Position numbers and translations under genes: made by a program. Positions 30,880-37,330 of a DNA stretch of 37,330 bases are shown piece by piece. The DNA is from Streptomyces sp. GTDB taxonomy: Bacteria > Actinomycetota > Actinomycetes > Streptomycetales > Streptomycetaceae. Under the pieces are notes generated by a model. That model searched no databases, was not told the DNA's origin, and worked only from the letters and a program-made list of their open reading frames with translations. Position 1 is the stretch's first letter. Every line of letters starts with the position of its first letter. Location of the stretch: positions 1 to 37,330 of the forward strand of contig NZ_JAEKKT010000192.1 of assembly GCF_019510245.1 (NCBI RefSeq), written 5' to 3'.

Positions 30880-32454
30880 TCACCAGGCGCCCCGGCGGAC
30901 CAGATGGCGGCGGAGCTTCCCGGTGGGGGTGCGGGGCAGGGAAGGCAGGAGGCTGACACTGCGCGGGACCTTGAAGGCCGCCAGCCGCTCCCGGGCCAGC
31001 CGCAGCAGCTCCTCCTGGAGCCCCTCCGGCGCCGGGGTGGCGGCCGGGACGACGAAGGCCCGCAGCCGTCCGGCACCCGTCCCGTCCGGCACCGCCGCCA
31101 CCGCGACCTCCCGGACCGCCGGATGGGTGCGCAGCACGGCCTCCACCTCCAGCGGGGAGACGGTGATCCCGCCGACCATCTCCATGTCGTCGGTGCGCCC
31201 CAGATGCCGGTAGGCGCCGTCGGGTTCGCGGACCGCCCGGTCGTGGGTGGCCAGCCAGCCGCCGACCAGGGTGCGCGCGGTCTCCTCGGGCCGGTTGAGG
31301 TAGCCGGGCGTCAGCGTGGGGCCGCGCACCCACAGCTCGCCCTCGTGGCCGTCCGGCACCGGGCGCCCGTCCCGGTCGCGCAGCTCCACCTCGAAGCCGG
31401 GGACGGGACGGCCGACGGTGCCGGGGTGGTCGTGGCCGAGGCCGTTGGCGCAGAAGGCGTGTCCGGCCTCGGTGGAGCCGATCTGCTCCAGGACCGGGGC
31501 GCCCAGCAGCTCCGTGACCCGGTCACCCAGCCCGTCCGGCAGCCCCTCGCCGGCCGACACGGCGGCCCGTACCGAGGCGAAGCACGCCTGGTGCCCGGTG
31601 CCGCGGTCGGCGACCAGCGCCGCGTAGGCGGAGGGGACCGAGTACAGCAGGGTCACCCGGTGCCGGGCGACCAGCTCGTCGACGGCGGCCGGGTTGGGGC
31701 GCCGGTCCACCAGGACCGCGCTCGACCCCGAGAAGAGCGGGAAGACGAAGGCGTTCCCGAAGCCGTAGGCGAAGTACAGCCTGGAGACGGACAGGGTGAC
31801 GTCGTCCGGGGTGATGCCGAGCAGTGGCCGTCCGATGAGGCCGTGGTACGCGGCCGGGTGGGCGTGGGTGTGGACGACACCCTTGGGCCTGCCCGTTGTC
31901 CCGGACGTGTACTGCACGTACAGCGGGCCGTCCGGGTCGACCGGCCGGGCGGCGGCGGGTTCGGCGGCCGGGGCGAGGGCGAGGAGCTGGTCGGCGCCGA
32001 GGCGGGGCCGCCCGGGGAAGCGGTCCTCCAGGCCCGGTCCCGTCAGGCACAGCACCGCCTCCGTGTCGGCGGCCATGAACACGTGGTCGGCGGCGGGCAG
32101 TTCGGGGTTGACCAGGACGGCCACGGCGCCGAGCCGGGCGACCGCGAGGAAGGCCACCACCCAGGCGATCGAGTCCGGCAGCGCGAGCACCACCCGGTCG
32201 CCGCAGGCCACACCCTGGGCGGCGAGCACGGTCGCGGCCCGCGCCCCGAGGTCGTGCACCTCGCCGTGGGTCCAGGCGCGATGGCCCTGGTGGAAGGCGG
32301 GACGGTCGCGCCAGCTGTGCCGTTCGGCCAGTTCGGTGAGCTGTGCGGCGAGGTTGGCGGTCGCGGTGAGGTCCGCGGTGGCGGTGGCGGCGGTGTTGGT
32401 GGCGGTGGCGTCGTCGTTGGTGAGGACGGCGGCGGGGGCGGGGGCCCGGGTCAT
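30880..32454 (-). CDS. AMP-forming synthetase 2, benzoate-CoA ligase-like
   Basis: A 524-residue adenylate-forming enzyme with an unusual Ala/Thr-rich N-terminus (ATATNTAATATADLTATANL, ~16-35). Motifs: YTSGTTGRPKGVVHTH, the region LYFAYGFGNAFVFPLFSG that is typical of benzoate-CoA ligases, A5 EQIGSTEAGHAF, A7-A8 LGRTDDMEMVGG, and A10 RTPTGKLRR with the catalytic Lys. An aromatic acid such as p-aminobenzoate made by the neighbouring enzymes is the most likely substrate (inference). It starts with ATG in a 4-nt overlap with the stop of the pabAB gene, so it is coupled to PABA synthesis. Confidence 0.85.
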   Translation of the reverse strand: MTRAPAPAAVLTNDDATATNTAATATADLTATANLAAQLTELAERHSWRDRPAFHQGHRAWTHGEVHDLGARAATVLAAQGVACGDRVVLALPDSIAWVVAFLAVARLGAVAVLVNPELPAADHVFMAADTEAVLCLTGPGLEDRFPGRPRLGADQLLALAPAAEPAAARPVDPDGPLYVQYTSGTTGRPKGVVHTHAHPAAYHGLIGRPLLGITPDDVTLSVSRLYFAYGFGNAFVFPLFSGSSAVLVDRRPNPAAVDELVARHRVTLLYSVPSAYAALVADRGTGHQACFASVRAAVSAGEGLPDGLGDRVTELLGAPVLEQIGSTEAGHAFCANGLGHDHPGTVGRPVPGFEVELRDRDGRPVPDGHEGELWVRGPTLTPGYLNRPEETARTLVGGWLATHDRAVREPDGAYRHLGRTDDMEMVGGITVSPLEVEAVLRTHPAVREVAVAAVPDGTGAGRLRAFVVPAATPAPEGLQEELLRLARERLAAFKVPRSVSLLPSLPRTPTGKLRRHLVRRGAW

Positions 32455-34607
32455 CGGGTGGCCTCCTCGACGGCGTCCGCCGCGGCCGACGCCGTGTGCT
32501 CCCGCAGCGCCCGCATCTGCGCGGCCGTCTTCAGCAGCATCTCGTCGTACTCGGCGGCCGGGTCGGAGTCCAGGACGATCGCCCCGCCCGCGCCCAGCTG
32601 CATCCGGCCGCCCGCCATCACGGCCGTGCGGATGACGATGTTCAGGTCCGCGCCGCCGCTGCACCCGAGGTAGCCGAGCGCCCCCGAGTACACGCCCCGC
32701 GCCTCGGTCTCCAGACCGTCGATGATCTCCATCGTGCGCAGCTTCGGGGCGCCGGTCATCGACCCGCCCGGGAAGCAGGCGCGCACGCAGTCCACGGCGT
32801 CCGTCCCGGCCCGCAGCCGTCCGGTCACGGTGGAGACCAGCTGGTGCACGGTCGCGTACGACTCGGTGGCCATGAGGCGGGGGACCCGGACGGTCCCGGT
32901 GCGGCAGACCCGGCCCAGGTCGTTGCGGAGCAGGTCGACGATCATCAGGTTCTCGGCGCGGGTCTTGGCGTCGGTCGCCAGCGCGTCCCGCAGCCGCGCG
33001 TCCTCGAACGGGGTCGCCCCGCGCGGCGCGGTCCCCTTGATGGGCTTCGCCTCGGCCACCCCGTCCCGGGTGATCCGCACGAACCGCTCCGGCGAGGAAC
33101 CCGCCACGTCCAGGTCGCCGAAGCGCAGGAAGGCCGCGTACGGCGCCGGGTTGACGCGGCGCAGCTCCCGGTAGAAGGCGTACGGGTCGGGTGGGGCGGG
33201 CAGCCGGGCCGCGTCGGTGAGGCAGACCTCGTAGCTGGTGCCGGCCCGCAACTCCCTTTGGCAGGACGCGATGTCGGCGAGGTAGGCGGCCCGGTCACGC
33301 ACCAGCCAGGGCTCGGCGGCCGCCGGGACCGGCTCCGCGGCGGCGGGCGGGGCCGGCGGGGGCGCGGCCGGGGCCAGGAAGCTGAGCCGGGCCAGGGTGT
33401 CCGTCAGCCACTCCTCGGCGGCGCGCGCGGCCTGCGGGGAGTTCTCCGCCAGGCAGACCGCGTAGGTGACGTCCTCCTCGTGGTCCACGGCGATCAGCCG
33501 GTCCGCGAACAGCCAGCAGGCGTCCGGGGTGTCGGCCCGGTGCCGGTTCGGGGAGCCGCAGTCGGCCTTGGTCTCGTAGCCGAAGTAGCCGACATAGCCG
33601 CCGGTGAAGTCGAACGGCAGACCGTCGGCGTCCACCCGGCGGCTGCTCAACTGCCGCTTCAGGTAGTCGAAGACGCTCGCGGACACCTTGCGCGACGGCC
33701 GTCCGGCCCGTTCGACCTCGCACCGGCCGGCCGTGACGTCGTACCGCACGAACTCCGCGAGCGGGCCGCTGTCGTCGCCCAGGAAGGAGAAGCGCGAGCG
33801 GCCCTCCTCGACGAGCGAGCTGTCCAGCCAGAACGCGCGGGCCGAGGCGGCGAAGAGGCGGCTGAAGGCGGCCTCCGTGTCGACGGCGCCGGCGATCTGC
33901 CGGGTGTGCAGGCGGTACCCGGCCACTTCGGCGTGGCGGGGGCGGGGGATGGCCGCGCTCACCGGGGGCCTCGGCCGGGGGAGCGGCGCCTCGGCGGGCG
34001 GGACGGCGGTGTTCTTGGTGCGCGCCCTGCGGGCCCGGCGGGCGGTGAGGTTGCGGAAGTTCACCAGCATGCGGTGGCCGTACTCGGTGAGCACCGACTC
34101 GGGGTGGAACTGCACGCCCCACAGCGGCCGTTCGCGGTGCCGCAGCCCCATCAGGACGCCGTCCTCGGCCCAGGCGGTGGCCTCCAGGACGGCGGGCAGC
34201 GGCTCGTGCACCGCGAGGGAGTGGTAGCGGACGGCGGTGAAGTCCTGGGGCAGCCCGTCGAAGAGGTCCCGCCCGTCGTGCCGCACCCGGGTCAGGTGCC
34301 CGTGCCGCGGCTGCGGGGCGGGTCCCACCCGGGCCCGCTCCCCGAGCGCGATGCCCTGGTGCCCCAGGCACACCCCGAGCACGGGGACCGTGGCCTCGGC
34401 GATCACCCGGGCGCTGATGCCGAAGTCACGGCCGTCGCCCGGGTGGCCGGGCCCCGGAGACACCACCACGTTGTCGAACTCCGCGAGAGCGGGCGGCGCC
34501 GGCTCGTCATTGCGGATCACCACCGGTTCCTCGCCGTTGACCTCGGCGATCAGCTGGAACAGGTTGTAGGTGTACGAGTCGTAATTGTCGATGAGCAGGG
34601 TCTTCAC
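32451..34607 (-). CDS. pabAB: Fused aminodeoxychorismate synthase (PabA-PabB)
   Basis: A 718-residue fusion. Residues ~1-195 are a class I glutamine amidotransferase: NYDSYTYN, VSPGPGHP, nucleophile Cys80 in GVCLGHQGIA, and His168/Glu170 in VQFHPES. Residues ~230-700 are the chorismate-binding enzyme: GGYVGYFGYE, AGSSPERFVRI, PIKGTAPRG, IVDLLRNDLGRV, FPGGSMTGAPK. The Lys in PIKGT marks ADC synthase, as anthranilate synthases lack it. It converts chorismate plus glutamine to 4-amino-4-deoxychorismate. Such fusions are common in antibiotic clusters needing p-aminobenzoate. GTG start with GAGGGAGG ~7 nt upstream, 30 nt after the ABM gene. Confidence 0.95.
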   Translation of the reverse strand: MKTLLIDNYDSYTYNLFQLIAEVNGEEPVVIRNDEPAPPALAEFDNVVVSPGPGHPGDGRDFGISARVIAEATVPVLGVCLGHQGIALGERARVGPAPQPRHGHLTRVRHDGRDLFDGLPQDFTAVRYHSLAVHEPLPAVLEATAWAEDGVLMGLRHRERPLWGVQFHPESVLTEYGHRMLVNFRNLTARRARRARTKNTAVPPAEAPLPRPRPPVSAAIPRPRHAEVAGYRLHTRQIAGAVDTEAAFSRLFAASARAFWLDSSLVEEGRSRFSFLGDDSGPLAEFVRYDVTAGRCEVERAGRPSRKVSASVFDYLKRQLSSRRVDADGLPFDFTGGYVGYFGYETKADCGSPNRHRADTPDACWLFADRLIAVDHEEDVTYAVCLAENSPQAARAAEEWLTDTLARLSFLAPAAPPPAPPAAAEPVPAAAEPWLVRDRAAYLADIASCQRELRAGTSYEVCLTDAARLPAPPDPYAFYRELRRVNPAPYAAFLRFGDLDVAGSSPERFVRITRDGVAEAKPIKGTAPRGATPFEDARLRDALATDAKTRAENLMIVDLLRNDLGRVCRTGTVRVPRLMATESYATVHQLVSTVTGRLRAGTDAVDCVRACFPGGSMTGAPKLRTMEIIDGLETEARGVYSGALGYLGCSGGADLNIVIRTAVMAGGRMQLGAGGAIVLDSDPAAEYDEMLLKTAAQMRALREHTASAAADAVEEATR

Positions 34608-34637
34608 CCGCCCACCTCCCTCGGGTCGTTCCCGGGC

Positions 34638-35225
34638 CTATGCGGCCCGTCGTTTGTGCCGCCCGCGCAGCGCCTGGAGCGGGGGATACAGCCATTTCTT
34701 GAAGAAACGCTGAAGTCGCGGCATGAGAATCCACGTGACAAGCGCTGTCACGCAGAGGCAGAGCACCAGAGTGCGAATGAGCGGATTGAGGCCGCCGAGA
34801 TGCGGGATCACGATGATGTTGAAGAGCAGGACCGGCGGAAACACCGCGCTCATGTTGATGAACCACAATTTCCATTTCGCCGGAGGGGCGGGCGGCGGTG
34901 GCACGGGCGGCGGCCCGGCCAGCGAGTCGAACCACTCCTTCGACCCCCGTACGCTACGGCGCCCGGTGGGCCGGGCGATGCCGTCCGCGCGGATCTCCCA
35001 CTCGCCGCGGTCCGGGGAGTTCTCCCAGGCCAGTGCCGAGTCCTCGGTGGCGAAGCGATACACGACATGCCATTCCGTCTCCTGGTCGACTAGGACGCCG
35101 CCGCCGAGGAACCCCGGCCGGCGGGCGCTCGCGCCCAGCATGGCCCACCCCCAGGAGTGGAAGTCGGCCTCGCGACCCGGCATCACGTGATACGCCACGG
35201 TGACGGTGACGGGATTACTGGTCAC
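34638..35225 (-). CDS. Antibiotic biosynthesis monooxygenase (ABM)-like domain with C-terminal membrane helices
   Basis: A 195-residue protein. Residues ~1-95 form a ferredoxin-like ABM/dimeric alpha-beta barrel (TVTVAYHVMPGREADFHSWG, EWHVVYRFATEDSALAWENS). A Pro-rich linker (GPPPVPPPPAPP) and two hydrophobic helices (~130-150, 155-178) follow, with a very basic tail. This domain order is seen in actinobacterial membrane-bound ABM proteins of unclear function. GTG 35225 is chosen because AAAGGA lies 5 nt upstream and the ABM fold starts here; earlier in-frame codons run through AT-rich leader DNA. First gene of the minus-strand operon. Its ribosome binding site lies in a hairpin (35227-35248). 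Confidence 0.78.
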   Translation of the reverse strand: MTSNPVTVTVAYHVMPGREADFHSWGWAMLGASARRPGFLGGGVLVDQETEWHVVYRFATEDSALAWENSPDRGEWEIRADGIARPTGRRSVRGSKEWFDSLAGPPPVPPPPAPPAKWKLWFINMSAVFPPVLLFNIIVIPHLGGLNPLIRTLVLCLCVTALVTWILMPRLQRFFKKWLYPPLQALRGRHKRRAA

Positions 35226-35226
35226 G

Positions 35227-35248
35227 GTGTCCTTTACGCAATGGACAC
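35227..35248 (-). promoter_or_regulatory. Leader hairpin covering the ribosome binding site of the ABM gene
   Basis: On the minus strand, GTGTCC pairs with GGACAC around a 10-nt loop directly before the GTG start; the GGA of the AAAGGA site is in the 3' arm. It could lower translation, or be an operator on DNA. Confidence 0.45.
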
Positions 35249-35433
35249 AACTCGCGTTCAAAGTTTCAACGAGTTTTTTTGTGTCCGGATCGTGAGTCTT
35301 TATAGCGCTTTCTATGTGCTTGCTGTGGTCTGCCGTTCGGTACTTCCGGTAAGTCGCTCGTAATTCCCGAAAGTGCTTGCCGGGTCGGTCGCTCAGGTTG
35401 CACGATCGCCATCCCAGAACGAAGGAGGCCGCC
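35249..35433. other. AT-rich divergent promoter region of the PABA-type cluster
   Basis: About 185 bases, among the most AT-rich in the window (with a 7-T run at 35274-35280), lie between the divergent ABM and DUF3050 genes. It must hold both promoters. A second GTGTCC at 35281 repeats the arm of the leader hairpin. I could not fix -10/-35 elements. Confidence 0.45.
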
Positions 35434-36222
35434 ATGTCGAGGTACGTCTGGAATATGACCGAAGAGGGTCGACAGGCAATCGATCAGGCGCGTTCCGTGA
35501 TCGAACCGGCGCGAAAAGAAGTGACCGCGCACCCGATTTACCAGCGAATATCCGGCCGGGAGCACCTGGCCACGTTCATGGCCCACCACGTGTTCGCCGT
35601 CTGGGACTTCATGTCCCTGCTCAAGTCGCTCCAGCGGGAACTGACCTGTGTCGACGTGCCCTGGGTGCCGCGCGGCTCCGCCGTTGCCCGCCGGCTCGTC
35701 AACGACATCACGCTGGTCGAGGAGAGCGACGAGCTGAACGGCGGCTTCACCAGCCACTTCGAGCTGTACCGCGCCGCCATGGCCGAGGCGGGTGCCGAGA
35801 CCACCCCCGTCGACACCTTCGTCGCGCTCCTCACCGAGGGCCACGACGTGCCGGCGGCCCTGCGGGTGGCCCAGGTCCCGGCGCCGGCCGCCGAGTTCGT
35901 GCGCACCACGTTCGGCATCATCGCCGACCGCCCGCTGCACTGCCGGGCCGCCGCCTTCGCCTTCTCCCGCGAGGACCTGATCCCGGACATGTTCGACCAG
36001 GTCATCAGGGAGGAGGGCACCGACCGCTTCCCGCTCTTCCGCGACTACCTCGCCCGGCACATCGAGGTCGACGGCGAGGAGCACACCCCCATGGCCCTCC
36101 AGATGGTCGCCGACCTGTGCGGCACCGACGACGCCCGCTGGCAGGAGGCCACCGAGACCGTTCTCGTCGCCCTGGAGGCCAGGTCCCGCCTGTGGGACGG
36201 GATCAATGCCGCGATGGGCTGA
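35434..36222 (+). CDS. DUF3050 protein, haem-oxygenase-like fold, possible diiron oxygenase
   Basis: A 262-residue protein matching DUF3050, an all-helical family in the haem-oxygenase/TenA-like fold. Distinctive segments are TAHPIYQRI, MAHHVFAVWDFMSLLKSLQR, LVEESDE, SHFELY and ARHIEVDGEEHTPMAL. His/Glu/Asp residues that could bind metal include His33, His51/52, Glu97/98, His108, His209, Asp213 and His217. Several members of this fold are non-haem diiron oxygenases acting on amines, amides or fatty acids. Oxidation of a PABA-derived amine is an attractive but untested role. ATG 35434 follows GAAGGAGG by 5 nt. Divergent from the PABA operon. Its 3' end overlaps the transporter gene tail to tail. 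Confidence 0.82.
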   Translation: MSRYVWNMTEEGRQAIDQARSVIEPARKEVTAHPIYQRISGREHLATFMAHHVFAVWDFMSLLKSLQRELTCVDVPWVPRGSAVARRLVNDITLVEESDELNGGFTSHFELYRAAMAEAGAETTPVDTFVALLTEGHDVPAALRVAQVPAPAAEFVRTTFGIIADRPLHCRAAAFAFSREDLIPDMFDQVIREEGTDRFPLFRDYLARHIEVDGEEHTPMALQMVADLCGTDDARWQEATETVLVALEARSRLWDGINAAMG

Positions 36223-37078
36223 CCGGCTCCGCCGTTTCGGGGCCGGTGTCCTCGGTGCCGGGCGCCTCCCCGAACCGGCCCAGGGCCAGCGCCCCCGCCA
36301 CGGCCACCGCGAATCCGAGCACCGCGAGCCAGGTCAGGCCCTCCCGGGTGCGGTCCCCGAGCCATACGACCCCCACCGCCGCCGGGCCGATCGTCTCCCC
36401 GATGACCATGCCGGCCGTCGCCGTGGTCACCGAGCCGCGTTGCAGCGCCGAGGTCAGCAGCATGAAGGCGCCGCCGCCCCCGACCAGCAGGGCGTAGGTC
36501 GCGGGGTCGGTGAACAGCCCGGCCGGCCGCAGGGTGTCGATCAGCCGCACCGACACCTCCACCACGCCGAACCCGAACCCGGCCCCGAGGCCGAGGGCCA
36601 GCGCCCGCCCCCGCCCGGTCAGCCGCCCGCCGGCCAGGCCGAGCAGCAGCACCCCGACCGCGGTCCCGAGCATCACCCACTTCAGCGTCATGGACCCGGC
36701 CCGGTCCCCCTCCGGCCCCGATGCCAGTCCGAGCATCGCGAGCCCCGCGCACACCACGCCCACCGCGGCCCACTCCACCCCGCTCAACCGCACCCGCAGC
36801 AGCCGCGCCGCGACCACCGCGGTCACCGCGAGCGACGACGCGAGGGCCGCGCTCACCGCGTAGATGGGGAGCGAGCGCAGCGCCAGGATCTGGAACACGA
36901 ACCCGAGCCCGTCCAGCCCGAGTCCGACGACGTACCGCCACTGCCGCACCGCGCGCAGCAGCAGCGCGGCCTCGCCGCCGGTGCCGTCACCGGCCGCCCG
37001 TGCGGCCATCGCCTGGAGAACCGTCGCCGTACCGAAGCAGATCGCGGCCACGAGGGCGCACACCATTCCGAAGAGCAC
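36203..37078 (-). CDS. EamA/DMT-like membrane transporter
   Basis: About 291 residues, with ten hydrophobic segments in two halves (LVAAICFGTATVLQAMAARA ... SVTTATAGMVIGETIGPAAV) as in drug/metabolite transporters. The substrate is unknown. GTG 37078 is my choice; ATG 37066 is an alternative, and the open frame extends to 37126 without signal. There is no ribosome binding site, but TACAGT lies 8-14 nt before the GTG, so the mRNA may be leaderless. It is convergent with the DUF3050 gene, and the two coding regions overlap by 20 nt (36203-36222). It could export the cluster product, though many Streptomyces carry such genes elsewhere. Confidence 0.82.
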   Translation of the reverse strand: MLFGMVCALVAAICFGTATVLQAMAARAAGDGTGGEAALLLRAVRQWRYVVGLGLDGLGFVFQILALRSLPIYAVSAALASSLAVTAVVAARLLRVRLSGVEWAAVGVVCAGLAMLGLASGPEGDRAGSMTLKWVMLGTAVGVLLLGLAGGRLTGRGRALALGLGAGFGFGVVEVSVRLIDTLRPAGLFTDPATYALLVGGGGAFMLLTSALQRGSVTTATAGMVIGETIGPAAVGVVWLGDRTREGLTWLAVLGFAVAVAGALALGRFGEAPGTEDTGPETAEPVSPSRH

Positions 37079-37125
37079 AGAGGGACTGTAGGGGAGTGGG
37101 GTGCGCGGTGATCGAGAGGAGAGCA

Positions 37126-37160
37126 AGGAGCGGGTCCGGGGCGGCCCCGGACCCGCTCCT
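37126..37160 (-). terminator. Strong hairpin terminator
   Basis: Perfect 16-bp arms (AGGAGCGGGTCCGGGG at 37126-37141, complement 37145-37160) with a 3-nt loop, 15 nt beyond the stop of the minus-strand gene at the window edge. Confidence 0.85.
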
Positions 37161-37175
37161 CCGGCCCCCTGGACG

Positions 37176-37330
37176 TCAGCTCGCGCCGGCCAGCCAGGCG
37201 GTGGCGTTGAGGGCGAGGGCGGCGTTGGTGGCGCCGCTGTCGTTCCAGCCGTCGTACAGGGTGTTGCCGGACTGGCCGGTGCCGTCGTCGATGGGCGAGC
37301 TGTCGCCCCAGAACGCGACCCGGCCGCTGC
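37176..37330 (-). CDS. C-terminal fragment of a probable secreted protein
   Basis: The last ~51 residues of a gene that enters from the right end: GRVAFWGDSSPIDDGTG, SGNTLYDGWNDSGATN and a final ALNATAWLAGAS before TGA. This resembles the end of Streptomyces secreted hydrolase-like or DUF4350-like proteins with a GDSSPxDDGTG motif, but the fragment is too short to name the enzyme. Confidence 0.7.
   Translation of the reverse strand, partial: SGRVAFWGDSSPIDDGTGQSGNTLYDGWNDSGATNAALALNATAWLAGAS

Noticed and set aside
32451..34607. Anthranilate synthase as an alternative for the PabA-PabB fusion
   Set aside because: The PIKGT motif with Lys is the mark of aminodeoxychorismate synthase, and a PabC-like lyase is in the same operon.

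Overview
The window reads as a piece of a Streptomyces chromosome. GC is very high, there is strong GC bias at third codon positions, and GTG starts and 4-nt ATGA/GTGA gene overlaps are common. It carries a long chaplin with a sortase motif, a DUF2637 gene containing a single TTA codon, and several interspersed repeats typical of the genus. I see no tRNA, rRNA, CRISPR array, transposase or phage gene.

Layout. 1-4.2 kb is a housekeeping segment: the 3' end of folD, a DUF3017 membrane protein, about 1.1 kb with no convincing gene, a membrane-anchored HTH/DUF2690 protein, and malate dehydrogenase (mdh). As given, mdh is frameshifted by a perfect 26-bp tandem duplication. 4.2-8.4 kb holds a siderophore-interacting reductase and an MFS exporter (minus strand), a divergent LysR regulator, a short ORF, and the DUF2637 gene. 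8.6-16 kb is a plus-strand, coupled operon for choline/glycine-betaine uptake and oxidation: aldehyde dehydrogenase, GMC oxidoreductase, ABC ATPase, double-length permease, binding lipoprotein. A lone tyrosinase and a lone condensation-fold acyltransferase-like protein follow.

18.6-24.15 kb is an island of ten small secreted proteins on both strands: two Cys-containing proteins sharing one C-terminal motif, a pair of four-Cys proteins, two Pro/Gln-rich low-complexity proteins, three paralogues of a two-Cys family I cannot name, and a long chaplin with an LAxTG anchor. Seven of them share almost the same start and signal peptide on unrelated mature domains, and some share 5' leaders. This looks like an expanded set of hyphal or spore coat proteins and is one of two candidates for an undescribed system.

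24.2-27.2 kb has two AhpD-like carboxymuconolactone decarboxylase paralogues around a MocR/PdxR-type regulator, plus a gutted isocitrate lyase/PEP mutase pseudogene. Streptomyces interspersed repeats lie in and between these genes.

27.3-36.2 kb is the second candidate. It is a minus-strand operon (ABM-domain membrane protein, fused PabA-PabB aminodeoxychorismate synthase, benzoate-CoA-ligase-like enzyme, second AMP-forming ligase, FAD aromatic hydroxylase, PabC-like lyase) divergent from a DUF3050 protein of the haem-oxygenase-like fold. The logic is chorismate to p-aminobenzoate, then CoA activation, hydroxylation and perhaps N- or C-oxidation, with no PKS or NRPS in sight. An EamA-type transporter follows, and then the 3' end of a probably secreted protein.
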